From assembly GCF_015277775.1 (NCBI RefSeq), contig NZ_CP063849.1, positions 7,207,501 through 7,271,500 on the forward strand: a stretch of DNA of 64,000 nucleotides, read 5' to 3'. The translations under genes and the position numbers were made by a program. Below are positions 42,801 through 50,091 of this stretch, one piece after another (position 1 is the first letter of the stretch; every line of letters begins with the position of its first letter). The stretch is from Paludibaculum fermentans. GTDB lineage: Bacteria; Acidobacteriota; Terriglobia; Bryobacterales; Bryobacteraceae. The notes under the pieces are model-generated. The model did not search any database. It worked only from the letters and a program-made list of their open reading frames with translations, and was not told the origin of the DNA.

Positions 42801-43335
42801 GCCATCGGAGACCGACCTGATGAGCTATGTGATGTACCCGGACGTCTTCACAAAGTTCGACAAGGCTCGGGCGGCCTATGGCGACCTGACGGTGCTGCCA
42901 TCGCCGACCTTCTTCTACGGGATGAAGACCGGGGAAGAGATCACCGTGGAGATCGAAGCCGGCAAGGCGCTGGTGATCAAGTTCGTGGCGGTGGGTGACC
43001 CGCATCCGGACGGCACGCGGACGGTGTTCTTTGAACTGAACGGCCAGCCGCGCGAGGTGACGATCCGGGACCGCAAGCTGAAGGCTGAGACGAAGGCGCA
43101 TCCGGTGGCGGATGTGGCGGTGCCCGGTCAGGTGGGCGCTCCGATTCCCGGTGCGGTGACCAGTATCGCGGTGGAACTGAACCAGGAAGTGAAGAAGGGC
43201 GAGAAGCTGCTGGTGATGGAAGCGATGAAGATGCAGACGACGGTGTATGCTCCGGTGGCGGGCAAGATCAGCGCCCGGCATGTTTCCGTCGGACAGACTG
43301 TACAGCCGAAGGATCTTCTGGTGGTCATCAGCTAG
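39895..43335 (+). CDS. pyc: Pyruvate carboxylase
   Basis: 1146 residues, the full length of a single-chain pyruvate carboxylase. The start MKKLLALNRGEIAIRIFRAANELG at 39895 is the family N-terminus. The order is: biotin carboxylase with ATP-grasp (GGGGRGMRVV near 165), carboxyltransferase (ITDTTMRDAHQSLMATRMR; metal/carbamyl-Lys region LAIKDMAGLLKPYAA; FHTHDTSG), allosteric/linker region, and a C-terminal biotinyl domain with Lys1112 in EAMKMQ. It carboxylates pyruvate to oxaloacetate (anaplerosis, gluconeogenesis). There is no Shine-Dalgarno sequence. The gene stands alone, bounded downstream by a hairpin. Confidence 0.97.
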   Translation: MKKLLALNRGEIAIRIFRAANELGLGTVAIYSQEDRLSLHRFKADEAYLIGEGMGPVQAYLDVEGIVSLAKEKGVDFIHPGYGFLSENPALPKACAAAGITFVGPSERILGMLGDKTAARRLAHEAGVPTLPGTEKPAASFEQAKKLAPKIGFPLILKAAFGGGGRGMRVVNKPEELEARFHEATAEAQAAFGNGAVFMERYIRRAKHVEVQILGDTHGNMVHLWERDCSVQRRHQKVVEVAPAFGLDMKIREGLCAAAVKLCSHAKYYSAGTVEFLVDVDSVEWFFIEVNPRVQVEHTVTEEVTGIDIVRAQIQVAHGLELHGAEMGIPAQDEIRVTGAALQCRVTTEDPAKNFLPDYGKIQTYRSPAGFGVRLDGASAYGGAVITPYYDSLLVKVTTRGNNFVQACQRMDRVLREFRIRGVKTNIPFLENVIHNAKFQAGEATTTFLEQTPELFRFKARQDRATRLLTYLGDVMVNGNPEMTNRVAPAVTRVAPVPEHNAAEPPKGTRQLLDELGAAGFAEWTRSQKRLLITDTTMRDAHQSLMATRMRTYDMLQIANYYSHRLSGLYSLEMWGGATFDVTMRFLHEDPWMRLRRLRELIPNICFQMLFRASNAVGYTAYPDNAVRRFVEVAADEGMDIFRIFDSLNWLPNMKVAMEAVRRTPKVCEAAICYTGDILDPKRDKYPLAYYVKMAKELEKMGAHVLAIKDMAGLLKPYAAHKLVKALKEEVGLPLHFHTHDTSGLNAASILKASEAGVDAVDAALSSMSGSTSQPNLNSIVAALQHDKTRGTGLDFEALNRASDYWEVVRANYAPFDTAPRSGTADVYIHEMPGGQYTNLREQAENLGLGPRWPEIARMYADVNHAFGDIVKVTPSSKVVGDMALFLIQHGMTVKEFENLGAGHSLNIPNSVVEMFEGTLGEPEGGWPKKISNVILKGKKAGKGRPGAKLAPVQFDEIRTVVEKKTGHKPSETDLMSYVMYPDVFTKFDKARAAYGDLTVLPSPTFFYGMKTGEEITVEIEAGKALVIKFVAVGDPHPDGTRTVFFELNGQPREVTIRDRKLKAETKAHPVADVAVPGQVGAPIPGAVTSIAVELNQEVKKGEKLLVMEAMKMQTTVYAPVAGKISARHVSVGQTVQPKDLLVVIS

Positions 43336-43365
43336 AAGACCGGCGGCCCCAGGCTGAATAGATTT

Positions 43366-43415
43366 CGGGCTCTATCCGTTTGGAAGAGAATTATCTTCCT
43401 CGCGCATAGAGCCCG
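43366..43415. terminator. Bidirectional hairpin between pyc and the outer-membrane barrel gene
   Basis: The outer stem CGGGCTCTAT (43366-43375) pairs with 43406-43415; inside the 30-base loop a second stem GGAAGA/TCTTCC (43382-43387, 43394-43399) forms. It sits in the 116-bp gap between convergent genes and could stop both transcripts. Confidence 0.6.
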
Positions 43416-43451
43416 ATTTGTCTATATCAGGTCAAAATTACCGGCCGCAGT

Positions 43452-44141
43452 CTAGAAGCGGACGTTTATCAGGAAGTCGACCTGATTCTGATTGGACTTG
43501 AAGAAGCCTGTCGGGTTGGAAGCGAAGTTTTCCCAGCCCCAGCGTGTATATCGAATTTGCGGTTCGATCTTCAGTGCCTTGGCGCCCAGGCTGACGCCGC
43601 CGCCCACCGAGAAGCCCGGCGCGAAGCTGTTCTTCAATTCGCGCGGCACGAAGGCCGGGGCGTCCTGCGGATTGCCGCTGAGGATTGAGGTGCTGCGTTC
43701 TCCTTCAGAGACATACCGGAAGTTGGGACCCGCCACGAGGAAGGGGCTCAACGGGCCCTTGAAGACCCTGTATTTCAACAGGATGGGGAACTCCCAGGTG
43801 TTCGAGCTGGTTTTGGTGGTGACGATGCTGTTGAAGGGCGCCGCATCGGAGGTGTAGCTGTAGCGGCGGTAGAGCGCGTCCACTTCCAGGCCCAGATGCA
43901 GCGGGAGATTGAACTGGACCATGGGGCCCACGATGTAGCGGTGGTTAGAGAACGAATATCGAATATTCGAGGGTGTCAGGATATCAACATTACGGGAATC
44001 GAACGGATCATTCAAGCCGACTCCACCGATGACGCCCACCGAAATGGGACGTTCTTCCGTCTGCGCATTCATCGTGCATGCAAAAACAAGCGCACATGCG
44101 GATGCGGCGAAGATGCGGTGAATATTGGGGTTATTTCTCAT
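43452..44141 (-). CDS. Small outer-membrane beta-barrel protein
   Basis: 229 residues from ATG 44141, chosen because AGAGGA lies six bases before it; an ATG two codons earlier touches that site. The signal peptide (RIFAASACALVFACTMNAQ) is followed by eight-strand-like amphipathic segments (VGVIGGVGLNDPF, YIVGPMVQFNLPLHLGLEVDALYRRYSYT, TWEFPILLKYRV, PGFSVGGGVSLGAKALKIEPQIRYTRWGW) and a final Phe (QVDFLINVRF). This is the PF13568/OmpW-like porin-family fold common in Acidobacteria and Bacteroidetes. Function is unknown; most such proteins are structural or minor channels. Confidence 0.82.
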   Translation of the reverse strand: MRNNPNIHRIFAASACALVFACTMNAQTEERPISVGVIGGVGLNDPFDSRNVDILTPSNIRYSFSNHRYIVGPMVQFNLPLHLGLEVDALYRRYSYTSDAAPFNSIVTTKTSSNTWEFPILLKYRVFKGPLSPFLVAGPNFRYVSEGERSTSILSGNPQDAPAFVPRELKNSFAPGFSVGGGVSLGAKALKIEPQIRYTRWGWENFASNPTGFFKSNQNQVDFLINVRF

Positions 44142-44283
44142 AAGCATTCCTCTTGTAGGAGAGACGCTGCGGCATTCGCAAGAGTTGCGGAAATCAGGCC
44201 TATGATGAAGATGAAGTTACAGACGCAGCAAATCTACACGAATAGTGTATGTGTGCTGTTTGGTGAAAAGAGGAGCGCCTGAT

Positions 44284-45228
44284 TTATGCCAGGCGCAGTT
44301 CGTCGCCGATGACGCGGGCGGGAATGCGGCTGTCGCAGGCGCTGCCGGCGGCGCTGAGGATTCGCTCCAGGGGCTCGTTCGAAGACTCGGAGCTGAGGTG
44401 GAAGGTCTGGTGGTGGACGGGGAGGACGAGGTCGGCGCGGGCGTCGTTGGCCATCTGCCAGGCCTGTTCGGGGTTGCAATGGACGCGGATCCAGGGGTTG
44501 TAGGCGCCTACGGGCATGATGGCGAGGTTCGCGCCGCCCACCTGGCGGAAGGTATCCGTTATGGCCGTGTCGCCGCCGAAGACGACGCGGTAGCGGCCGG
44601 CCTGGATGATGTAGGCGTTGTAGCCGCGATAGGTGTCGCTGCGCAGGCGCGCGCCCCAATGGCGCACTTCGAAAGCCTTGATGGTGGCCGGACCGACGCG
44701 CACCTGCTGGCCCCAGCCCACTTCCTGGACGCGGCGGTAGTTCTGAATCCGCAGCAGGTCGGACGTGGCGTTGGCCGTGACAACTTCGGGCTTGCGCGCT
44801 TCGAGGGCGCGCAGGCTGGGCAGGTCAAAGTGGTCCATGTGAGCATGCGAGAGGAGGATGAGGTCGACCTTGGGGAGCTTTTCGAGCTCCAGGGCCGGCT
44901 CCACCAGACGCTTCATGCCGAGGGTGAACGGGCCGATGCCGAGACCGATCCACGAGCTGAAGACCGGGTCCGTAATGATGGTGAACCCATCGATCTTCAT
45001 CAGAACCGTGGAGTGTCCAAGCCAGGCGGCATGGATGCCCTGGTCAGGCCACTTAGCGGGATCGGGATGTTTGGGCGCCGGGGCGATGGAGGTCCCCAGA
45101 TCCTTGGCGAACTGTTTCCAGAAGAAGGGCGCGGCCCGGTAGACGAGGCCCGCACCGACTCCGGCCACACCAACGCCAATTCCACCGAGCCAGGCGCGGC
45201 GTCCAACACGCCGTTTCGCCGGCGCCAT
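44284..45228 (-). CDS. Exported metallo-beta-lactamase-fold hydrolase (UlaG/NAPE-PLD-like)
   Basis: 314 residues from ATG 45228, four bases after the sulfite-oxidase-like stop; an ATG at 45270 would add 14 residues inside the upstream gene. The N-terminus has a Tat-like RRAWLGG followed by a hydrophobic stretch (IGVGVAGVGAGLV), so it is exported or membrane-anchored. The metal site is complete: LSHAHMDHFD (about 127-135), VRHWGAR, FGGDTAITD and VHHQTFHL. The HxHxDH order with AWLGHSTVLMKIDGFTIITDPVF places it with the L-ascorbate-6-phosphate lactonase/NAPE-phospholipase D group. Substrate is unknown. Confidence 0.88.
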   Translation of the reverse strand: MAPAKRRVGRRAWLGGIGVGVAGVGAGLVYRAAPFFWKQFAKDLGTSIAPAPKHPDPAKWPDQGIHAAWLGHSTVLMKIDGFTIITDPVFSSWIGLGIGPFTLGMKRLVEPALELEKLPKVDLILLSHAHMDHFDLPSLRALEARKPEVVTANATSDLLRIQNYRRVQEVGWGQQVRVGPATIKAFEVRHWGARLRSDTYRGYNAYIIQAGRYRVVFGGDTAITDTFRQVGGANLAIMPVGAYNPWIRVHCNPEQAWQMANDARADLVLPVHHQTFHLSSESSNEPLERILSAAGSACDSRIPARVIGDELRLA

Positions 45229-45232
45229 TTGG

Positions 45233-45892
45233 TCAGTAGCCAAAACGTTCCTCCCGCCAGGGGTCTCCATTCATATGGTAGCCGTTGCGTTCCCAGAACC
45301 CGGCTTTGTCGTTCTCGATGAACTCGAGGCCGCCGATCCACTTGGCGCTCTTCCAGGCGTAGAGCCGGGGCACGATGAGGCGGGCCGGGGCGCCGTGTTC
45401 GACTGAAAGGGGTTCGCCGTCATGGTGTGTGGCGATCAGGGCGTCTTCCGCCAGGAACTGATCGAGGGGCAGGTTCGTGGTCCAGCCAAAATCGTACCCA
45501 TGCACTAATACATACCGCGCGCGAGGGGAAATAGTTCCAACGGCCTTCATCAGGTCGCGTGTGGAGACACCCTCCCAGACGTTGCCCAGGCGGCTCCAGC
45601 GTGTGACGCAATGGAAGTCGCTAAAGACTTTGGTTCGAGGGAGTTGCTGGAACTGGGCCCAGTCAAACGAGGCTTCCTTTTCGACCAGGCCATGGAGCTC
45701 GAGCCGCCACTTTTCCATGTCGATGCGCGGCGGGCCGCCGGCGTCCAGAATGGGCCACTTGCGGGTGCGGCTCTGGCCGGGCGGGATGCGGTTGGCGCGG
45801 TGGGTGTCCGGGCTGACGATGATGTCTTCGGGCAGGCCCTCGGGCGTCCGGGGCTCCTCCGTCTGCAACTTCTTCAACTCGAGATCGAACAT
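45233..45892 (-). CDS. Sulfite-oxidase-like molybdopterin protein
   Basis: 219 residues with GAGGTG before the ATG. It is a single oxidoreductase molybdopterin-binding domain: PRIDMEKWRLELHGLVEKEASFDWAQFQQLP, the molybdenum-ligand Cys95 in SDFHCVTRWS, and VEHGAPARLIVPRLYAWKSAKWIGGLEFI. There is no haem domain, dimer domain or Tat signal, so it is cytoplasmic and belongs to the small sulfite-oxidase-like oxidoreductase group rather than MsrP. The electron partner and substrate are unknown. It is co-transcribed with the metallo-hydrolase that follows. Confidence 0.9.
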   Translation of the reverse strand: MFDLELKKLQTEEPRTPEGLPEDIIVSPDTHRANRIPPGQSRTRKWPILDAGGPPRIDMEKWRLELHGLVEKEASFDWAQFQQLPRTKVFSDFHCVTRWSRLGNVWEGVSTRDLMKAVGTISPRARYVLVHGYDFGWTTNLPLDQFLAEDALIATHHDGEPLSVEHGAPARLIVPRLYAWKSAKWIGGLEFIENDKAGFWERNGYHMNGDPWREERFGY

Positions 45893-45951
45893 TCTTTCAC
45901 CTCACCTGAGAAGATCCGCCTCTGCGGGCCACTAATTCCGGCAGCAGCCGT

Positions 45952-46419
45952 ATGAGACTCCGAATCAGACTCTATCTAGTACTGATGCTCACATTCGCCT
46001 GTGGATTCGCCATCGCCCGGGACAATGGGGCGCCAGCCGAGTATCTGGGCGGGACGCTGGCGGCGCTGGAGACCGGGCAGGACGGCCGTCTCAGTGCCAC
46101 GGATCCGATTTCCTTTGTTTTCAACTCTAAACGTTCGGTGGTGCGGGTGCCGTATGAGCGCATCAACCTGCTGGAGTACGGGCAGAAGGTGGACCGGCGG
46201 CTGTGGGAAGCGATCGTGATTTCGCCGTTGCTGGTGCTGAGCAAGAAACGATCGCACTATCTGACGATTGGATATGAAGCGGAAGACGGCAAACAACAGG
46301 CGATGTTGTTCCGGGTCGAGAAGAATGCGGTGCGCGCGATGCTGGTGAGCCTGGAGGCGCGGACCGGACGCAAGGTGACCTTCATGGATGAAGAGGCGCG
46401 GAAGGCGGGCAAGGGATGA
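45952..46419 (+). CDS. Secreted hypothetical protein
   Basis: 155 residues with a signal peptide (MRLRIRLYLVLMLTFACGFAIA). The mature part, with GAPAEYLGGTLAALETGQDGRLSATDPISFVFNSKRSVVRVPYERINLLEYGQKV and LLVLSKKRSHYLTIGYEAEDGKQQAMLFRVEKNAVRAMLVSLEARTG, reads like a small PH-like or beta-sandwich domain. It resembles secreted acidobacterial proteins of unknown function. It overlaps the next gene by four bases (ATGA), so the two are translated together. Confidence 0.72.
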   Translation: MRLRIRLYLVLMLTFACGFAIARDNGAPAEYLGGTLAALETGQDGRLSATDPISFVFNSKRSVVRVPYERINLLEYGQKVDRRLWEAIVISPLLVLSKKRSHYLTIGYEAEDGKQQAMLFRVEKNAVRAMLVSLEARTGRKVTFMDEEARKAGKG

Positions 46420-47042
46420 AGTGTCTTGCGCGGCTTTGTTTTGCCTGTTGTTTTGTGTTGGTTGTGCGCGGACAAGCCCCGGAGGAACTCTCGCTCCAGT
46501 TGCGGACCCTGAAGCGGGTGTACGTGGATAAGTTCGGCGGTGGCGAGGGCGCGGCCCAGATCCGCGACATGCTGATCGCCAGCCTGCAGGGGGCCAAGCT
46601 GTTTGTGATCACAGAGAATCCTGAGCGGGCCGATGCCGTGCTGCGCGGATCGGGCGAGGATCAGGTGTTCACCGATCTGTTCCAGACCTCGGACGGGATC
46701 AACGCGCGGTCGAACCTCGGGGTAGGGAAGGGATCCTCCACTAAGGGCCGGGACTACCTCAGTTTAGGCGGCGGAGTGGGCGACAACGAACAGTCAAGAA
46801 TCCAGGAGCGGAAGCACGAAGCGTCGGCGTCGGTTCGGATTGTGAACAAAGACGGGGATGTGATCTGGTCCACAACGCAGGAGAGCCAGGGTGCGAAGTT
46901 CCGGTCGGCCAGCGCGGATGTGGCCGATAAGATCACTCGCCAGTTGGTGCTGGAGTTCGGGCGTGGGCCGGCGCCGCCTTTGAGCGCTCCACCACCGCCA
47001 GGAACCGCACCGTCGCGTTCGGTTGCACCGCCGTCGAAATGA
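46416..47042 (+). CDS. Secreted hypothetical protein, possibly CsgG/LPP20-like
   Basis: 208 residues. The signal peptide (MKCLARLCFACCFVLVVRGQ) lacks a clear lipobox. The core (about 35-170), with RVYVDKFGGGEGAAQIRDMLIASLQGAKLFVITENPERADAVLRGSGED and SASVRIVNKDGDVIWSTTQES, has the strand/helix order of small periplasmic proteins that assemble with outer-membrane secretion proteins such as CsgG, but identity is low. The C-terminus is Pro-rich (PPLSAPPPPGTAPS). Its last 110 bases overlap the convergent haem-protein gene. It is paired with the preceding gene. Confidence 0.68.
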   Translation: MKCLARLCFACCFVLVVRGQAPEELSLQLRTLKRVYVDKFGGGEGAAQIRDMLIASLQGAKLFVITENPERADAVLRGSGEDQVFTDLFQTSDGINARSNLGVGKGSSTKGRDYLSLGGGVGDNEQSRIQERKHEASASVRIVNKDGDVIWSTTQESQGAKFRSASADVADKITRQLVLEFGRGPAPPLSAPPPPGTAPSRSVAPPSK

Positions 47043-47661
47043 CGATGCGGGCGCCGGGCTGCGCGGTGATGGGCTCCGCCAGCAGGTAGAGGCGGGGCGC
47101 GGCGGGCTGGAACTGCCGGATCCAAAGCAGCGGAGTACGGGTTCCATCGGGTTGGTGAAGCAGGAGATGGGCTTCGGTGCCCTTCGGCATCGCCGCGATG
47201 CGTATGCCCATGAGTGTGGCGGTGAAGGAGAACGTTCCTGCCGGAGTTTCCACCGCGCCGCGCGGGAGCTCTTCCGGGTGGTAGGCGTGGGGGATTACTC
47301 CACTGGCGAGTTTCGGATCACCCTCGGGCGCGCCGCCGTTCACCCAATCGGTGATTGTCTGGATCTCCTCCTGGGTGAGCGCCATGTCATTGCGGAAGGT
47401 CCCGAAGCCCTTGACCGCGTTCCAGGGGGGCATGGTGCGGTTGGAGACCTCTTCGCGGATGGCTACCGCCCAGGGCCGGGCATCCTCGTAAGTGGTGAGG
47501 GTAAAGGGGGCTTTGCCGCCAGGTTGGTGGCAACCGAGGCAGCGTCTCTCGAGGATACGGGAGATCTCTTTCGACCAGGTGAGCGGGGTGGTGATGGGGT
47601 CGTGCGCCAGCAGTCTTGTGCTGGAGATCAACAGAAAACCGATGGCGCAGCCCGATTTCAT
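46933..47661 (-). CDS. Secreted c-type haem protein, monooxygenase domain missing
   Basis: 242 residues with a signal peptide (MKSGCAIGFLLISSTRLLAH). A haem-attachment site CLGCH lies near 41-45 within a domain (ISRILERRCLGCHQPGGKAPF, TYEDARPWAVAIREEVSNRTMPPW, GGAPEGDPK). This domain is clearly paralogous to the start of the neighbouring 435-residue protein. The C-terminal part (about 125-242) is beta-rich and lacks the copper-binding HHM and HMH motifs of the neighbour. It lies 22 bp after that gene on the same strand, and its 3' end overlaps the convergent gene by 110 bp. Confidence 0.82.
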   Translation of the reverse strand: MKSGCAIGFLLISSTRLLAHDPITTPLTWSKEISRILERRCLGCHQPGGKAPFTLTTYEDARPWAVAIREEVSNRTMPPWNAVKGFGTFRNDMALTQEEIQTITDWVNGGAPEGDPKLASGVIPHAYHPEELPRGAVETPAGTFSFTATLMGIRIAAMPKGTEAHLLLHQPDGTRTPLLWIRQFQPAAPRLYLLAEPITAQPGARIVISTAVQPNATVRFLAVVERSKAAPAHARTPAPTGE

Positions 47662-47682
47662 TTTCGGCTCGTATTCGCCGGA

Positions 47683-48990
47683 TTAGTCGCCGGAGGACGC
47701 CGGCTTTTTCGCGGACTTTCGGCGCGGATAGAGTTCGCGGCGGTCCATTTTGGGGTCGATGGCGATGTCGAAGAAGCCGATCATCATCTCCTCCCAGCTC
47801 TGGTCACCCCAGTGGACCTCCTTCTTGGGATCCGGGTTGAACGGGTTGTTGGCCGAGTTGTCGTAGGTGGCGATGCACTCCATCTGGGTTCCGGCGGGCA
47901 GTGTCAGGTCGCCGGCGGGTTCATAGACGAGCTGCCAATTGAAGTCGTAACGCGGCACGTTGAGCAATTCCCGGGTGCGGCCGTCGGGATAGATCAGCTT
48001 GTAGGAGAAGGCCTTGCCCCGCAAGTGCATGTGCGGCTGGAGGTTGACGAGCCTTGCCGGAGCGGCCAGGGTGGTGACGGCCTTCACCTGGTAGTTGGCG
48101 TCGCCGGGCGGGATGGCGAATTTGCTGGTGGAGGCGGCGGCCATGGTGACGCGCTCGGCTACGGGTCCGGTGGCGAACTTCAACCCCAGACGGGAACGGT
48201 CGGATTGCGCCTTGCCGTTGGCGGTGTAGTGGACCTGGAAGACGATGTCGCTGCCGGCGGGCACGAGGCGGGCCTGGCCGGGTTTCAGCTGCATGGGTGG
48301 GGTGCCGGGTGCGTAGCCGGCCAGCCACTCGTCGGCCATGCCGTCGCGGCCCTCGCCGCCTGAGCCTCGCTCGTCCTTTGGAATGAAAGGAATACCAGGT
48401 TTGGCGTCGGCCATCCACTTGGATCCGGGCGCGCGTACAAAGGCGATCATGTGGTGCACGATGGCACGGTTGCCGGGGCGGGCTTCGGAGGCGGTGACCC
48501 AGCGGTCCTCTGTGAAACCGGTGGGGATGACGAAGTAGGTGTATTCCAGGGTGCCGGAGGCCGGGACCTGGAAGTCGACGGGCATCTCATAGACACGGTC
48601 GGGTTTACCCATCTGCCAGCCGTCGGCAAACTGGACGGGGGCCGGTGCCTGCTTGGGGTCGCCGGCCGGGGCTCCGGTGTCGGCCCAGCGGGTGAGGAGG
48701 TCGATGTCGGCCTTGGCGAGAGAGCGGTCGTTCGTGAACTGGCCGGTGTGCGGATCGGCGAACCACGGCGGCATCTTGCGGGTTTGGACCGCCTGTTTGA
48801 TGGACTTAGCCCAGGGTCTGGTGGTGTCGTAAGTCTGGAAGGACATGGGCGCCGCTTCGCCGGGCCGATGGCAGGACTGGCAGTTCTTCTGCAGAACGGG
48901 CAGGACGTCCTTGTAATAAGTGACGGAAGCCGCGGGTGCGGCCCAAATTGGGGCACACGTCAGGCCCAGGAGCAGATAACGGATGAACAA
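47683..48990 (-). CDS. Secreted haem c/copper type II monooxygenase-like protein
   Basis: 435 residues from a TTG start (48990). A signal peptide (LLLGLTCAPIWAAPA) is followed by a cytochrome-c-like domain with CQSCH (about 37-41) and the TRPWAKSIKQAVQTRKMPPWFADP motif. The rest matches the copper type II ascorbate-dependent monooxygenase fold, with probable copper ligands in RAIVHHMIAFV, DIVFQVHYTANG, LQPHMHLRGKAFSY and a Met in QMECIATYDNS. Such fused proteins are frequent in Acidobacteria and Planctomycetes; hydroxylation of organic substrates in the periplasm is presumed, not shown. Confidence 0.88.
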   Translation of the reverse strand: MFIRYLLLGLTCAPIWAAPAASVTYYKDVLPVLQKNCQSCHRPGEAAPMSFQTYDTTRPWAKSIKQAVQTRKMPPWFADPHTGQFTNDRSLAKADIDLLTRWADTGAPAGDPKQAPAPVQFADGWQMGKPDRVYEMPVDFQVPASGTLEYTYFVIPTGFTEDRWVTASEARPGNRAIVHHMIAFVRAPGSKWMADAKPGIPFIPKDERGSGGEGRDGMADEWLAGYAPGTPPMQLKPGQARLVPAGSDIVFQVHYTANGKAQSDRSRLGLKFATGPVAERVTMAAASTSKFAIPPGDANYQVKAVTTLAAPARLVNLQPHMHLRGKAFSYKLIYPDGRTRELLNVPRYDFNWQLVYEPAGDLTLPAGTQMECIATYDNSANNPFNPDPKKEVHWGDQSWEEMMIGFFDIAIDPKMDRRELYPRRKSAKKPASSGD

Positions 48991-49027
48991 GTCGGAATCG
49001 CCTCTCTTCTGATTTCAGTATACGAGA

Positions 49028-49477
49028 ATGGGTGAATCGGGGACTTTCGAGGGCCATCCGGAAACGGAGGGTGGTATCCTGTGGGTTGTTCCGGGGTACT
49101 CAGTGCCTAAGAGTAATAGACGGCAAGAGACACCAAGACGGGTAACCACCTCGGGTGGGGCGCAGGGCGCCAAGCCATTGCTCCTGCGGGAGCACCGGAT
49201 CAAGCGCAAGGTGCGCCTGGAAGATATCGCCGAAGCCACCAAGATCAGCCGCCGGTTTTTGGAAGCGATTGAGATGGGCGAGTATGGCAAGTTGCCGGGT
49301 GGCGTGTTTACTACGAGTTACATTCGCCAGTATGCGGCGGCCATTGGGTTTGAGGCGGACGAGATTCTGGCGGACTGCCAGTCGAGTCTCGGAGAATCGC
49401 AGCCGGAGCGGCGTGAGCCGGGCAGCGAGGCGCCTGCGAGTGCGACGAAGTGGTATCGATTCCTGTCGCTTGGGTAA
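49028..49477 (+). CDS. RodZ-type helix-turn-helix protein without membrane part
   Basis: 149 residues as drawn; a GTG at 49103 (VPKSNRRQETPRR) is a credible later start, since the first 25 residues look like leader sequence. The HTH_25 domain typical of RodZ is clear at about 52-118: LREHRIKRKVRLEDIAEATKISRRFLEAIEMGEYGKLPGGVFTTSYIRQYAAAIGFEADEIL. Unlike RodZ there is no transmembrane helix after it; the chain ends within 30 residues. It may be a cytoplasmic regulator or a shortened cytoskeletal adaptor. It lies just before the flagellar operon but has its own reading unit. Confidence 0.8.
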   Translation: MGESGTFEGHPETEGGILWVVPGYSVPKSNRRQETPRRVTTSGGAQGAKPLLLREHRIKRKVRLEDIAEATKISRRFLEAIEMGEYGKLPGGVFTTSYIRQYAAAIGFEADEILADCQSSLGESQPERREPGSEAPASATKWYRFLSLG

Positions 49478-49559
49478 TTTGCCGATTGTGAGAGAGTTTC
49501 TCGAAAACTCGCTCGGGCATTCGATAAGCACAGTGGATCACATCCAAATCAAAATACTT

Positions 49560-49585
49560 TAAAGGCGGCGGATCCGGGCCGATAA
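49560..49585 (+). promoter_or_regulatory. Sigma-28 (FliA)-type promoter before flgM
   Basis: TAAA (49560-49563) and an exact GCCGATAA (49578-49585) are separated by 14 bases; the known consensus is TAAA-N15-GCCGATAA. It lies 50 bp before the flgM start codon, at the head of the flgM-flgK-flgL run, where sigma-28 control is expected. Confidence 0.7.
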
Positions 49586-49635
49586 GCGGTATGAAGGAGC
49601 TGGCGATCCCTTTTGGGGTAAGCTAGCAGAACCGG

Positions 49636-49965
49636 ATGCGCATAGACACCAACAATATGGCCGGTATCGGAGCCTCAGGGCTAGATCGTACCCAAAGTGC
49701 GGACGCGGTCGAACAGCAGGCAGGGCAGGCGGTTGCCAAGCGTGGCGCCGGGGGCGCTACCGATCAGGTCAATCTCTCTGTTTTGGCGGAGCGGCTGCAA
49801 TCGATGGAGCCGCAGTCTCCTGAGCGGCAGGCGCGGTTGGAGCAACTGTCGGCTGCCTACCAGGCCGGCACGTACAACCCGGATCCGATGGCGGTGAGTG
49901 AAGCGATGATAGACGATGCCACGAGCTCGAGCGGTGACGCTTCGGGCCGCGTGGGTCCAGGCTAG
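49636..49965 (+). CDS. flgM: Anti-sigma-28 factor FlgM
   Basis: 109 residues. It has the family layout: a disordered Gln/Gly/Ala-rich N-terminal half, then the sigma-binding helices DQVNLSVLAERLQSM and SPERQARLEQLSAAYQAGTYNPDPMAVSEAMIDDA (about 43-95). FlgM holds sigma-28 inactive until the hook-basal body is complete and FlgM is exported. The gene follows a sigma-28-type promoter, giving the classical feedback loop, and is followed by the hook-associated genes. The Ser/Gly-rich tail is variable. Identification rests on the C-terminal pattern and context. Confidence 0.88.
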   Translation: MRIDTNNMAGIGASGLDRTQSADAVEQQAGQAVAKRGAGGATDQVNLSVLAERLQSMEPQSPERQARLEQLSAAYQAGTYNPDPMAVSEAMIDDATSSSGDASGRVGPG

Positions 49966-50091
49966 AAGGCGACAGGCGTAAGCGGACGCCTCCCCCTTGC
50001 GGCCGGGTGAGATTCGACGGAACCAGCCCGGCCACTGTCACGGCACGTTGCTGCCAACTCCCAGAACTGACATACGGGAAAGTGGTGTCTG

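Noticed and set aside
42034-43281. 415-codon - strand frame inside pyruvate carboxylase
   Set aside because: His/Arg/Leu-rich shadow of the carboxyltransferase and biotinyl domains; no independent features.
47023-48363. 446-codon + strand frame opposite the haem/monooxygenase genes
   Set aside because: Gly/Val-rich shadow translation; the opposite strand has signal peptides and CxxCH motifs.
49028-49477. Full-length RodZ
   Set aside because: Only the HTH part is present; no transmembrane helix or periplasmic domain follows.
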